Assembly: GCA_000824825.2 (NCBI GenBank)
Contig: LM655198.1
Location: 1,906-62,515 of the forward strand
Length of the DNA stretch: 60,610 nucleotides
Direction: 5' to 3'
DNA from: Mesorhizobium sp. ORS 3324
GTDB lineage: Bacteria; Pseudomonadota; Alphaproteobacteria; Rhizobiales; Rhizobiaceae
The notes under the pieces were generated by a model. The model worked only from the letters and a program-made list of their open reading frames with translations. It had not been told where the DNA came from and did not search any database. Shown here in pieces: positions 44,509 through 54,323 of the stretch. Position numbers and translations under genes: made by a program. Numbering within the stretch: the stretch's first letter is position 1; every line of letters begins with the position of its first letter.

Positions 44509-45603
44509 CTATCGGTCGCATGCATCCACAGCATCGATCGCAACATCGCGTTTCATTGCCTCGTGCTTAGCGATTGCGGACGACATAGCAGCGGTGATCT
44601 TGCGCAGGGAAACTGCTCCAAGGGGCTTGCCAGCGCTATCGACAACAGTGGCTTCGTAAGACGGAGAATTTGTAAGCTCCACGGCCGCGGTCTCCAGGGT
44701 CGATCCAGACATAAGCGTCGGCAGCGATCTGTTGACGGATGGCGGAATGGGTTCCATGACAGCATCCACTTTTAAGAATCGCGCACGATTGACGTCCTTT
44801 ACGAACCTCTCGATGTAATCGTCGGCGGGGTTCAACAGAATGTCTTGGCTGTGACCTTGCTGGATGATCGAACCGTCCCGCAAGATGACGATCTGGTCCC
44901 CAAGACGCAGCGCCTCATCAAGGTCGTGCGTGATGAAGACAACGGTTTTCTTCAACTCGGCCTGCAATTCAAGGAGCATGGTCTGCATGTCGGTCCTTAT
45001 CAACGGATCGAGAGCCGAGTAGGCCTCGTCCATTAACAGGATGGAGGCATCGTTGCTGAGGGCGCGCGCCAGTCCCACCCGCTGTTGCATGCCGCCAGAC
45101 AATTCTTCCGGATAGCGCTTCTCAAACCCGACAAGCCCAACGCGCTCGATCCAGCGCATGCCAATGGCGCGGCTCCTGGCCTTGTCAATACCGCGCACCT
45201 CCAATCCAAAAATCACGTTGTCGAGAACGGTCCGGTGCGGCAGGAGCGCAAACCTCTGAAAAACCATCGCCGTCTTGTTGCGACGAAATTCCCGCAACTC
45301 CAGTTCGGACATCTCCAAAATGTTGCGTCCGTCAATCATGATCGAGCCAAACGTTGGCTCGATCAGGCGATTGATGTGCCTAATTAGCGTCGACTTGCCG
45401 GAGCCGGACAGCCCCATGATGACCTGGATTTTGCCGGCCGGCATGGATATGTTGATATTGTTCAGCCCCAGTATGTGTCCATGAACTTTTCCAAGCTCGG
45501 CCTTAGACAATCCACTGCGGACTCGGCCGACGTGTTGCTCCGGCGACCTGCCAAAGATCTTGTATAGATCGCGTATCTCGATCGACGCCTGGCCGTTAAT
45601 CAT
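44509..45603 (-). CDS. proV: Glycine betaine/proline-type ABC transporter ATPase (ProV)
   Basis: 364 residues. Walker A GLSGSGKSTLIRHINRL, Q-loop MVFQRFALLPHRTVLDNV, signature LSGGMQQRVGLARALS, Walker B ILLMDEAYSALDPLIR and switch FITHDLDEA. The N-terminal extension (IRDLYKIFGRSPEQHVGRVRSGLSK) and a C-terminal CBS-like region (YEATVVDSAGKPLGAVSL) are typical of the OpuA/ProU ATPases, where CBS domains sense osmolarity. Overlaps proW by 4 bases, so translation is coupled. Confidence 0.93.
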   Translation of the reverse strand: MINGQASIEIRDLYKIFGRSPEQHVGRVRSGLSKAELGKVHGHILGLNNINISMPAGKIQVIMGLSGSGKSTLIRHINRLIEPTFGSIMIDGRNILEMSELELREFRRNKTAMVFQRFALLPHRTVLDNVIFGLEVRGIDKARSRAIGMRWIERVGLVGFEKRYPEELSGGMQQRVGLARALSNDASILLMDEAYSALDPLIRTDMQTMLLELQAELKKTVVFITHDLDEALRLGDQIVILRDGSIIQQGHSQDILLNPADDYIERFVKDVNRARFLKVDAVMEPIPPSVNRSLPTLMSGSTLETAAVELTNSPSYEATVVDSAGKPLGAVSLRKITAAMSSAIAKHEAMKRDVAIDAVDACDR

Positions 45604-46484
45604 GCGCGGGTTGCCTGACGCATCTGGAGCCGGCGGCCATAGGCCTGGCTGGTGCGGTCGAAAATAATTGCAATCCCAACAATGGCAAAGCCGTTGAAGA
45701 TGCCCTGCGTAAAATACTGATTGGCAATTGCTTGCAGGACGTTCAGACCCAGCCCCTGCACGCCGATCATTGAAGCGATGACAACCATGCCGAGGGCCAT
45801 CATGATCGTCTGATTAACGCCCGCCATGATCGTGGGCATCGCAAGCGGCATTTGTACCTTCCAGAGCTTTTGCCCCCGCGAACAGCCGTAAGCATCGGCG
45901 GCTTCCAGGACTTCTTTGTCCACCAGGCGAATCCCCAGGTCAGTAAGACGGATAATCGGTGGCACGGCGTAGATCACTACAGCAATGAACCCAGGCACGC
46001 GGCCGATGCCGAGCAGCATGACGACCGGGATCAGATAGACGAAAGGCGGCATCGTTTGCATTACGTCGAGTACTGTCTCAATCACAGCACCAACGCGCTG
46101 AAAGCGGTTCATAAAGATGCCGAGAGGCATACCGAGGGCGATGGAAAAGACCGTAGCTGTGAAGACGAGCGAAATCGTCTTCATCGCATCCTGCCACAGG
46201 CCAAGAAGGCCGATCGCGATCAGAGTTCCGACGACAGCCGCTACCACGGACCAACGCCGCGCCGCAAACCACGCCACACCGGCTAGCACAACAATCACGA
46301 GCGGCCATGGCGACCCGGTGATTATGTCTTCGAAGAAAATCAAAACCTGCTGCAGCGGGTAGAAGAAATTCTCGATCGTGTCGCCATAAAGTCTTGTGAT
46401 GCTTCGAAGTGACCCGTCGGTCGCCCGTTTGATGGTCAGTAGAAAGTCAGCGTCTAACTGCGGAAATTTAAACAGCCATTCCAT
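45600..46484 (-). CDS. proW: Glycine betaine/proline-type ABC transporter permease (ProW)
   Basis: 294 residues with six or so membrane helices (PLVIVVLAGVAWFAARRW, TISLVFTATVFSIALGMPLGIFMNR and others). The permease EAA loop is seen as VLEAADAYGCSRGQKLWKVQMPLAMPTIMAGVNQTIMMALGMVV. Inner membrane channel for the ProV/ProX system. Confidence 0.93.
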   Translation of the reverse strand: MEWLFKFPQLDADFLLTIKRATDGSLRSITRLYGDTIENFFYPLQQVLIFFEDIITGSPWPLVIVVLAGVAWFAARRWSVVAAVVGTLIAIGLLGLWQDAMKTISLVFTATVFSIALGMPLGIFMNRFQRVGAVIETVLDVMQTMPPFVYLIPVVMLLGIGRVPGFIAVVIYAVPPIIRLTDLGIRLVDKEVLEAADAYGCSRGQKLWKVQMPLAMPTIMAGVNQTIMMALGMVVIASMIGVQGLGLNVLQAIANQYFTQGIFNGFAIVGIAIIFDRTSQAYGRRLQMRQATRA

Positions 46485-46653
46485 ATCGCGTCCCTAGGCA
46501 TGTTACCACTGAAATCGTGAGCACTCACGAGGTCATGAAAAACAGGAGGCGGAGGGGAGGAAATTTGCCATTCTCGGTCCACATGCGCAGGGCTACTGCA
46601 CTCTCCTCATCCTCCAGCCACTAAAGTTAGCTGCTTCGATGCAATTCGCGACT

Positions 46654-47649
46654 TTACTTGGCCGCAGCCTTGACTTTCTCGGCGACGTCAGCCGGGACCC
46701 ACTTCGTCCAGACTTCAGGCATGTTCTGGATGAACCACTTTGCGCCGTCCTCGCCGTTGGCCTGGTTCTCAGTCATCCATAGCATGACCTTGCCAACCTC
46801 GGCCTGGCTCCAACTCCGCTTTGCGAAATAATCCTTTGCCGGAGCCACATCGTCGCGCTTCAAGAATTTTCCGGAGGCGAGCGTGATTTCTTCGGCCGTC
46901 TTCCAATAATTCGGCTTCGGATCAGGACAATCTTGCTTTGTGGTGCAACGCACCCACTCGGCCTCGTCATGGGCGGCTTCAAGGCGCACCATCGGATACT
47001 TTACGAGAAGCGAAGTAGGAGCCCAGTACGCCGCGATGAAGCCCTTCTTGCCCTCATAAGCCTTGGCGATCGCGCCATCAAGCGCTGCTGCAGATCCGCT
47101 CGGCACGAGAACGAACCCCTTTTTGTCAGCACCAAGGGCCTTGAACAATTGCGCCGTCACTACCGTGTCGCCCCAGCCTTGAGGGCCCTGGATCACCCCA
47201 CCCTTCGACGGATCCTCTGGGGACGGAAACAGTTCCGGATGCTTGATAGCATCCTCGACTGTCTTGATATCCGGGTGGGCATCGGCAACGTACTTTGGAA
47301 TATACCAGCCGGAGACGGAGCCGTCGCTGATTCCAGTTCCAATTCGGCTGACCCGCCCTTCGGCGACGCCTTTGTCATAGAAGTCACTCAACAAACTCAC
47401 GGCCACTGATGGAGCAATATCAGGCTGCCCCTTCTCGATCATGGAAGTCACGGTCGGAACCGTGTCACCCGCCACTGTCGTCGCATTACAGCCGTAACCG
47501 TTATTGAGGATGAACTGGTCGACATAGGCATTCGCCTCAGCAGACTGCCAGCTGAACAGAGCCAACGTAATGTCGCCACACGCCGCATGAGCAGGGCTGG
47601 CGCTCATCAGAGCCCCGATCGCTGCCAACGAAAGCAAGTACTTTCTCAA
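46654..47649 (-). CDS. proX: Glycine betaine-type periplasmic binding protein (ProX/OpuAC family)
   Basis: Start set at TTG 47649 with GGGGAG 8 bases upstream, giving the signal peptide MRKYLLSLAAIGALMSASPAHA; the upstream in-frame codons look non-coding. The mature part begins ACGDITLALFSWQSAEANAY and has GYGCNATTVAGDTVPTVTSM, PQGWGDTVV, PSGSAAALDGAIAKAYEGKKGFIAAYWAPTSL. About 331 residues. Tryptophans for a quaternary-amine cage are present. The ligand may be betaine, carnitine, proline betaine or another onium compound. 170 bp separate it from proW. Confidence 0.92.
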   Translation of the reverse strand: MRKYLLSLAAIGALMSASPAHAACGDITLALFSWQSAEANAYVDQFILNNGYGCNATTVAGDTVPTVTSMIEKGQPDIAPSVAVSLLSDFYDKGVAEGRVSRIGTGISDGSVSGWYIPKYVADAHPDIKTVEDAIKHPELFPSPEDPSKGGVIQGPQGWGDTVVTAQLFKALGADKKGFVLVPSGSAAALDGAIAKAYEGKKGFIAAYWAPTSLLVKYPMVRLEAAHDEAEWVRCTTKQDCPDPKPNYWKTAEEITLASGKFLKRDDVAPAKDYFAKRSWSQAEVGKVMLWMTENQANGEDGAKWFIQNMPEVWTKWVPADVAEKVKAAAK

Positions 47650-47900
47650 TTGAACGCTCTCCCCTTGTCCGTGACACACTGCTGATGGTCCGCCGCAGTG
47701 ACGTCCTTTGGTAATCCGGCCACCTGACACATCAAGGCCGAAAAAAATGGCGTTCTGATAAACTGGCTTTATAGCTGACAGGATTGTATCGGCGTACCCA
47801 GCATAGACTGAAAGTGATACCTCATGGCCTTCCCAGTCCGCGCGGATTTGTGCGCGCGCGACTGCCCCGCAGTCATCCCTTCAGTCGTCCGAGTCCTTAG

Positions 47901-49310
47901 ATGAAGAAAATAAGAAATTCCGAGCAAATCGTCGCACACGGTGATGCGGCTTCAAGAAAGCTGGTGCTCGAGATCGCCGACCGAACGCTCGATAAGCTGG
48001 ACAGTTACAGGCGGATCCGCAGCATCATGCGGATGGAAGGCGAGGTGCTCCACATCGGCGTGCGCTCCTGGGACCTTTCAAAGAAACGCAATGTGTATCT
48101 GTTTGGCGCCGGCAAGGCTTGCAACCATATGGCGATGGCGGTGGATCACGTGCTCGGCGAGCGCCTGACGCGCGGCATCGCGATCGTCAAGATCCATGAA
48201 GAGACCGACCGCTTCAACAAAACCGAAGTCTATATCGGCGGCCACCCGCTGCCCAACGAGGAGGGATTCCGCGCTTCGAAGCAGATCATTGAGGTGGTCG
48301 ACAAGGCCGGCCCCGACGATCTTTTTATCGTTGTGATTAGCGGTGGGAGTTCGGCTCTGATGTCCTGCCCGATCGACGGCATCTCACTGCAGGATGAGAT
48401 CGACACGACCGACGTGCTCCTAAAATCCGGTGCTGGAATTTATGAAATAAATGCAGTCCGTCGTCACATATCGGCATTGAACGGCGGGATGCTGGCCAAG
48501 CGCATTCAGGATATCGGGGCCGAGCTGATCGGCTTTGGTATCAGCGATGCCGTGGGTTCGCCGGCAACCGGCGACATCGCGGTGCCTTATGCGGCCTACA
48601 AGAGCACGCCAATCGGGCCCGACGCTACGACACTGGATGACGCGCGCGCCACGATTGTCAACTTTGACGTGGCAGGCCGCCTGCCGAAGAGCGTGGTGGA
48701 CTACCTAATGAACGCTGGTCCCGAGAGGGAAACACCCAAAGCATTCCCCGATAACACCTATTTCCTGCTCAACACGCTGCCGGACTCCTGCATTTACGCG
48801 AAACAAGCGTGCGAGGAGATGGGCATTCCCGCCATCATTCTCACCTCATTCCTGGAAGGAGAGAGCCGCGACGCGGGCACCTTCTTCGCTTCCATAGCGC
48901 GCGAAATCCAAACCTACGGCAATCCGGTCAAGCCGCCCTGCGTGCTGCTCAGTTCCGGTGAAGTAACCACGCAGATCCTCGACAACAGTTCCATCAGAGG
49001 ACACGGCGGCCCGGGTCAGGAAATGACGGTGAGCTTCGCCATCACCGCTGCCAAGACGAAGGGGGCCTGCCTTCTCTCCATCGACAGCGAGGGCACCGAC
49101 GGCACCGCGAAAGTCGCGGGAGGCATTACGGATTCCGGCAGCTTGAAGGCGGCCACCGAAAAAGGGATCAACCTCTATCAGTCATTGCGCGAACATAGCT
49201 GCTTCGAGGCGCTCTCGGCGATCAGCTCCACCGTCTTCACCGGCAACACCGGCACCAACCTGTGTGACCTCAACATCCTCTTTGTCCCCGCGATCGAGAA
49301 GGCTCGCTAG
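47901..49310 (+). CDS. Glycerate 2-kinase, MOFRL-type
   Basis: 469 residues. Conserved blocks: VYLFGAGKACNHMAMAVDHVL, IYIGGHPLPNEEGFRASKQII, FIVVISGGSSALMSCP, INAVRRHISALNGGMLAKRI, and the C-terminal MOFRL domain with CVLLSSGEVTTQI, GHGGPGQEMTVSFA, SIDSEGTDGTAKVAGGITD. Phosphorylates D-glycerate to 2-phosphoglycerate in the family. The next gene, 2 bp away, is enolase-like and would take 2-phosphoglycerate, so the pair looks like one pathway. Divergent from proX across 250 bp. Confidence 0.9.
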   Translation: MKKIRNSEQIVAHGDAASRKLVLEIADRTLDKLDSYRRIRSIMRMEGEVLHIGVRSWDLSKKRNVYLFGAGKACNHMAMAVDHVLGERLTRGIAIVKIHEETDRFNKTEVYIGGHPLPNEEGFRASKQIIEVVDKAGPDDLFIVVISGGSSALMSCPIDGISLQDEIDTTDVLLKSGAGIYEINAVRRHISALNGGMLAKRIQDIGAELIGFGISDAVGSPATGDIAVPYAAYKSTPIGPDATTLDDARATIVNFDVAGRLPKSVVDYLMNAGPERETPKAFPDNTYFLLNTLPDSCIYAKQACEEMGIPAIILTSFLEGESRDAGTFFASIAREIQTYGNPVKPPCVLLSSGEVTTQILDNSSIRGHGGPGQEMTVSFAITAAKTKGACLLSIDSEGTDGTAKVAGGITDSGSLKAATEKGINLYQSLREHSCFEALSAISSTVFTGNTGTNLCDLNILFVPAIEKAR

Positions 49311-49312
49311 GC

Positions 49313-50587
49313 ATGGTGGACAGGATCAAATCCGTTCGGGCCCAGCAGATCATCGACTGCAAGTGCCGACCAGCCGTGGAAGTTGAGATCCGCACCGAAA
49401 ACGGGGCAGTTGGCCGAGGCGCAGCCCCAACCGGAACCTCGGTCGGCATGCACGAAGCATTCGTCCTGCGCGATGGGAACCCGGCGAGCTACAAGGGCCT
49501 CAGCGTCCACAAGGCTGTGGACTACGCGGTGAAAATCATTGGGCCGGCGTTGATCGGCATGAATGTGGCCGACCAGCGCGCCATCGACCAGAAGATGATT
49601 GAGCTCGACGGCACGCCGGACAAGAGCAGGCTCGGCGGCAATACGATCTATTCAGCCTCGATCGCGGCTTTTCGCGCTGCGGCCGATGCGCGCCGCATCC
49701 CGCTTTACAATTACATCGCGGGCCGGGACATCCGAACTGTACCGGTGCCCTGCTTCAACGTGATCAACGGCGGCCACTACGAGACGTTGACCCAACCTTT
49801 CAACGAATTCCTGATCGTGCCCTATGGCACCGATAACGTAGACTTGGCTGTCGAGATGGCGGTCGCGGTATTCCAGCAGCTTGGTGAGGTCCTCACCAAG
49901 CACTTCGGCCACAAGCCGCAAATCGCGAGCTCCTATGGCTACGCGGCCCCTTCGGACGACCCGCAGGTAATCCTGTCAATAATGCAAGAGGCGATCGAGG
50001 TCTGCGGCTATGGGGGTCGCATCGCCTTTGCACTCGATTGCGCCTCGAGCGAAATGTACGATCGGGATACCGCCACTTATCTGCTGAAAGGCAAGCGTGT
50101 TTCAACGGATGAACTGATCGCGTACGCAAAAGGGCTCACCGAAAAATTCGATCTGGTCTTCATCGAGGACCTACTCGATGAGAACGATTGGGACGGCTAC
50201 ACCAAGGCAGCCAGGGAACTCACCCGGACGATCGTTCTCGGTGACGATCTGATCGTGACCAACACTGCTCTGCTCAGACGCGCCTATGCAGCCCGTGCCG
50301 TTCACGGGTTCATCCTGAAGCCCAACCAGGTCGGGACGATCACCGAGGCGATGGATGCCCATCGCTTTGCTAGCGAACATGGCATGATCTCGGTCCCGTC
50401 AGGGCGTTCCGGCGGCGTTGTCGACGACGTAGTGATGGATTTTTCCGTCGGCCTCGAAGTGCCTTTCCAGAAGAATGGCGCTCCGCGATCGGGAGAGCGC
50501 ATCGAAAAGCTGAATTTCTTGATGCGTGCGAACGCGGCAAGCCCCGGCTGCCGTCTTTACGACATCAAGCCCCTTCTGCGCTTCTGA
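49313..50587 (+). CDS. Enolase-like protein with altered active-site loops
   Basis: 424 residues aligning to enolase end to end. The metal ligands are kept: Asp in FALDCASSEMYD, Glu in FIEDLLDENDWDG and Asp in VLGDDLIVTN. The Lys of ILKPNQVGT and the Glu of PFNEFLIVPYG are also kept. But the loop normally DEGG(F/Y)AP, with a catalytic Glu, reads SSYGYAAP. The SHRSGETED motif reads PSGRSGGVVDD without its His, and IxxRE(I/V)LDSRGNPT reads AQQIIDCKCRPA. It is therefore unlikely to be a standard enolase; it may dehydrate or isomerise a related phosphorylated acid. Placed 2 bp behind glycerate kinase. Confidence 0.85.
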   Translation: MVDRIKSVRAQQIIDCKCRPAVEVEIRTENGAVGRGAAPTGTSVGMHEAFVLRDGNPASYKGLSVHKAVDYAVKIIGPALIGMNVADQRAIDQKMIELDGTPDKSRLGGNTIYSASIAAFRAAADARRIPLYNYIAGRDIRTVPVPCFNVINGGHYETLTQPFNEFLIVPYGTDNVDLAVEMAVAVFQQLGEVLTKHFGHKPQIASSYGYAAPSDDPQVILSIMQEAIEVCGYGGRIAFALDCASSEMYDRDTATYLLKGKRVSTDELIAYAKGLTEKFDLVFIEDLLDENDWDGYTKAARELTRTIVLGDDLIVTNTALLRRAYAARAVHGFILKPNQVGTITEAMDAHRFASEHGMISVPSGRSGGVVDDVVMDFSVGLEVPFQKNGAPRSGERIEKLNFLMRANAASPGCRLYDIKPLLRF

Positions 50588-50645
50588 CGCGGCCCAGCCG
50601 CGGAGGCAGGAAACACACACGTCAATGACTAAAAGAGGTTGCTCC

Positions 50646-51767
50646 ATGTATCCCAGGATCGATTTTCTCTACCTCTCCGAGCCCGACATGATTACCGCCG
50701 GCGTTCTCGACGCGCAGCGCTGCGTTGCCGTGTGCGAGGAAACTTTCGGCCTCCTCGGCAAGGGCGACTATCTGATGGGGGGCGCCAACCACAACAGTCA
50801 CGGCCTCAACATTGTCTTTCCGAAGGAAACGAAGTTCCCGAACATGCCGGTGGCCGGACCGGACCGTCGTTTCGCGGCCATGCCGGGGTATCTCGGCGGA
50901 CGCTTCGACGTTTGTGGTAACAAATGGTACGGGTCGAACCATGCCAATGCTGACAAGGGCTTGCCGCGTTCGATCTTGACCATGATGCTCAACGACAAGG
51001 ACACTGGCGCGCCGCTGGCGCTGATGTCGGCCAACCTCTTGAGCGCAGCACGCACGGGCGGTGTGCCGGGCGTCGCGGCCAAGCACCTAGCCAACAAAGA
51101 TGCAAGGACCGTTTCAGTCGTCGGCTGTGGCCCCATTAACAAGGCGTGTTTTACGGCGATCATGACCCAGTTGGAAGCCGTCCGAAAAGTTGTCTGCTTC
51201 GACCTCTTTCTGGAGAAGGCCAATGAGTTCGCAGCCTGGGTACACAAGGAATATGGCGTCCAAGCCATCGGCGTAGACGAAACAGAGGCCGGGTTCCGCG
51301 ATGCCGACGTAATCACCGTCGCCGCCTCACGCCTGAAGCCGCTCCACTTCAAGGACGAGTGGATCAAGGCTGGCGCGACCATTCTGGTCTCTGGCCCTTT
51401 CAACACCGAGGAGTCATTCCTGACCGACGCGAAGATCGTCTACGATCACACGGCCCTGCAGGAGGCTTATGTCGAGGATGCGATCGCCTCTGGCAATAAG
51501 GAGGCTTACTACAGCAGTGTTATCGGTGGGCCCTTCTTTCGTCTAATCGATGCTGGCAAGCTTCCGGCCCTCAAAGATTCAACGGGCCTCGGCGACGTTG
51601 TTAACGGCGAGAAGCCCGGCAGAGAAAGCTCGGAAGAGCGCGTGATATTCATCGCCTGCGGCATGGCTGTCTTCGACATCAGCTGGGGTTTCGAAGTTCT
51701 TCAAAACGCCAAGAGCAAAGGAATCGGCCAAGCCCTGAACCTTTGGGAACGGCCAAGCCAAGCTTAG
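50646..51767 (+). CDS. Ornithine cyclodeaminase / mu-crystallin family protein
   Basis: 373 residues from ATG 50646 behind AGAGG; an in-frame ATG at 50625 is less well placed. Substrate block CGNKWYGSNHANADKGLPRSILTMMLNDKDTGAPLALMSANLLSAARTGG; NAD-binding VSVVGCGPINKACFTAI; ADVITVAASRLKP. The family forms proline from ornithine or reduces cyclic or open imines (ketimine and opine-type reductases). It follows the enolase-like gene by 58 bp and ends the operon before nadA. Exact substrate unknown. Confidence 0.88.
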   Translation: MYPRIDFLYLSEPDMITAGVLDAQRCVAVCEETFGLLGKGDYLMGGANHNSHGLNIVFPKETKFPNMPVAGPDRRFAAMPGYLGGRFDVCGNKWYGSNHANADKGLPRSILTMMLNDKDTGAPLALMSANLLSAARTGGVPGVAAKHLANKDARTVSVVGCGPINKACFTAIMTQLEAVRKVVCFDLFLEKANEFAAWVHKEYGVQAIGVDETEAGFRDADVITVAASRLKPLHFKDEWIKAGATILVSGPFNTEESFLTDAKIVYDHTALQEAYVEDAIASGNKEAYYSSVIGGPFFRLIDAGKLPALKDSTGLGDVVNGEKPGRESSEERVIFIACGMAVFDISWGFEVLQNAKSKGIGQALNLWERPSQA

Positions 51768-51812
51768 CTGATCCCATTTAGTTCCAGTCCCTGACGATAA
51801 GCGGAGGCGCAA

Positions 51813-52787
51813 ATGATCGGCGCGTTACCTACGGCCGCGTCGCTCTACGGGCGCGTCCGGCGCGTGATCCCGCCAGTCGAATGGCCGGCCTTTGCCGATG
51901 ACATCGACGCCATTCTGGCGCTGAAACGCGAACGCAACGCCGTCATCCTGGCGCATAACTACCAGACCCCGGAAATCTTTCATTGCGTCGCCGACATTGT
52001 GGGCGACAGCCTGGCGCTTGCTCGCAAGGCAATGACGGTCGATGTGGACGTGATCGTGGTCGCCGGCGTGCATTTCATGGCTGAGACGGCCAAGCTCCTC
52101 AATCCTGATAAGACCGTGCTCATCCCAGATCCTGCCGCCGGCTGTTCGCTGGCCGATTCGATCACCGCCGAGGACGTACGGCTGATGCGGCAGCGCTATC
52201 CTTCCGCTCCAGTCATCACCTACGTCAACACCTCTGCAGCCGTGAAGGCCGAGTCCCACATTTGCTGCACTTCTGGCAACGCGCTTGCGGTCGTGAAGTC
52301 GCTCAACGCGCCCTGCGTCATCATGCTGCCCGACGAATATCTGGCTAGGTACATCGCGGCGCAGACGAAGGTCGAGATCATCGCTTGGAAAGGACGCTGC
52401 GAGGTACATGAGCGCTTCAGCGCGGCCGACATACGCGAGCTGCGCGAGGCTCATCCCGGCGTCACGGTGCTTGCCCATCCTGAATGCCCACCGGAGGTCG
52501 TCGCCGAGGCCGACTTCGCCGGTTCGACGGCGACGATGTCCGACTATGTCGGACGGCATAAGCCGGCGCGTGTTGTGCTGATGACGGAATGCTCGATGAG
52601 CGACAACGTCGCCGTCGATCATCCGGACGTCGATTTCGTGCGTCCCTGCAACCTGTGCCCGCACATGAAGCGGATCACGCTCGCCAACATCCGCAGCGCG
52701 CTCGAGGAGAACCGGCATATCATCAAGATCGATCAGCGTGTCGCCGAGCGCGCCCGCTGGGCCGTCGAACGCATGCTCTTCGTATGA
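51813..52787 (+). CDS. nadA: Quinolinate synthase NadA
   Basis: 324 residues; ATG 51813 with GGAGG 5-6 bases upstream. Condenses iminoaspartate with dihydroxyacetone phosphate using a 4Fe-4S cluster. Seen: ILAHNYQTPEIFHCVADIVGDSLALAR, VHFMAETAKLLNPDKTV, and the three cluster cysteines in PAAGCSLAD, HPECPPEV and PCNLCPHMKR. First gene of the nad block, overlapping nadB by 4 bases (ATGA). Confidence 0.95.
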   Translation: MIGALPTAASLYGRVRRVIPPVEWPAFADDIDAILALKRERNAVILAHNYQTPEIFHCVADIVGDSLALARKAMTVDVDVIVVAGVHFMAETAKLLNPDKTVLIPDPAAGCSLADSITAEDVRLMRQRYPSAPVITYVNTSAAVKAESHICCTSGNALAVVKSLNAPCVIMLPDEYLARYIAAQTKVEIIAWKGRCEVHERFSAADIRELREAHPGVTVLAHPECPPEVVAEADFAGSTATMSDYVGRHKPARVVLMTECSMSDNVAVDHPDVDFVRPCNLCPHMKRITLANIRSALEENRHIIKIDQRVAERARWAVERMLFV

Positions 52788-54322
52788 CGACCTACGTTCA
52801 TGACATTGGCGGGGCTCCGGTCATCATCGGCGCTGGCCTCGCCGGACTGATGACGGCACTGCATCTGGCGCCAGAGCCGGTCATCCTCCTCTCCAGGACG
52901 CCACTTGGGACGGATGCCTCGAGCACGCTCGCTCAGGGTGGGCTTGCGGCAAGCCTGGGCGAGGACGACAGCCCTGATTTGCACCTTGCCGATACGCTTG
53001 CCGCCGGCGATGGGCTTTGTAACGAACAAATGGCGAGGCGAGTGGTCGAGGTCGCGCCTCAAGCTATTCAGAGCCTCGTTCGCCTTGGTGCTCCCTTCGA
53101 CCGCGCTTTAGACGGAAAACTGCGGCTCGGGCTGGAGGCAGCCCATTCACGGCGCCGGATCGTTCACGCCGCGGACGCCACAGGTCATCAGTTGTTCCAC
53201 GCGCTGCTTGCCGTGGCGCGGCGGACCCGTTCGATCACAATCATGGAAGACGTAACAGCCCTTCGACTGGTCGTCGCAGAAGGCAGCATTGTGGGCCTGC
53301 TGGCTGTCCTGCACAACAGCGTTTTCGCAATGCCCACCCGCCGTGTAGTGCTGGCGACCGGCGGAATCGGCGGACTCTTTCGCGATACCACGAACCCGCT
53401 TTCCTCTTTCGGGCACGGTCTTGCGCTCGCCGCCTGCGCCGGCGCGGAGCTTTCCGACCTGGAATTCGTGCAGTTCCATCCGACCGCGCTCGATAGCCCA
53501 CGCCGACCGATGCCACTCATAAGCGAAATCGTGCGCGGCGAGGGTGCGGTGTTGGTCGACGAACATGGCGATCGATTCCTGACTGACACGCCGGGCGCCG
53601 AGCTCGCATCGGGTGACGTGGTCGCACGCTCAATTGCGCATTATCTCGCCGCTGGGCATCGTGTTTATCTCGACGCCCGGCAATGTCTCGGGAAAAAATT
53701 TGCGAAACGCTTTCCGGCAATTGAGGCCGCTTGCCGACAGGCCGGCATCGATCCAGCCGTTGAGCCAATTCCTGTTCGTCCTGCGGCTCACTATCACATG
53801 GGTGGCGTCGCGGTTGATGCCGACGGGCGCAGCTCTGTAGGCGGGCTGTGGGCGTGTGGCGAAGTCGCGTGCACTGGGCTGCATGGAGCAAACCGGCTCG
53901 CCAGCAACTCGCTGGCCGAAGCGGTCGCGACCTCCGCTTGGGTCGCGGCAAGCGTCGCGGGTACTTCTGCTGGCCGGCAATGGCCGAGGCTTCCCGCAAC
54001 GGTGCCTGTTCGACCTGACCCTTCACCAATGGGCCAAATCGTTTCCAACGCGCTGGGCATCGTCCGCAAGGGCAAGGTTCTGCGTGAGACGATCGGCACG
54101 CTGCTGCCGATCGCTGTTGGCGAGACAGCGGCGGCCGATCCGGCGCTAGTATCCCTGTTGATCGCGATCGCGGCACTTCGGCGCGAGGAAAGCCGCGGCT
54201 CGCATTACCGTTCCGATTTCCCGGAACGCGATGCTGCCGCACTGCCCTCGCGTCTGACGCTCTGCACAGCGTTCGAGCATGCCGTCGCGCTAAGGTGGCA
54301 GAAATCCGGACGGAGCCGTTGA
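52784..54322 (+). CDS. nadB: L-aspartate oxidase NadB
   Basis: 512 residues. FAD-binding PVIIGAGLAGLMTALHLA; SSTLAQGGLAASLGEDDSP; active-site region LEFVQFHPTALDSP with EIVRGEGAVLVDEHGDRF; HYHMGGVAVDADGRSSVGGLWACGEVACTGLHGANRLASNSLAEA. Oxidises aspartate to iminoaspartate for NadA. Intact, whereas nadC behind it is destroyed, so quinolinate must be used by a chromosomal nadC. Confidence 0.95.
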   Translation: MTTYVHDIGGAPVIIGAGLAGLMTALHLAPEPVILLSRTPLGTDASSTLAQGGLAASLGEDDSPDLHLADTLAAGDGLCNEQMARRVVEVAPQAIQSLVRLGAPFDRALDGKLRLGLEAAHSRRRIVHAADATGHQLFHALLAVARRTRSITIMEDVTALRLVVAEGSIVGLLAVLHNSVFAMPTRRVVLATGGIGGLFRDTTNPLSSFGHGLALAACAGAELSDLEFVQFHPTALDSPRRPMPLISEIVRGEGAVLVDEHGDRFLTDTPGAELASGDVVARSIAHYLAAGHRVYLDARQCLGKKFAKRFPAIEAACRQAGIDPAVEPIPVRPAAHYHMGGVAVDADGRSSVGGLWACGEVACTGLHGANRLASNSLAEAVATSAWVAASVAGTSAGRQWPRLPATVPVRPDPSPMGQIVSNALGIVRKGKVLRETIGTLLPIAVGETAAADPALVSLLIAIAALRREESRGSHYRSDFPERDAAALPSRLTLCTAFEHAVALRWQKSGRSR

Positions 54323-54323
54323 T

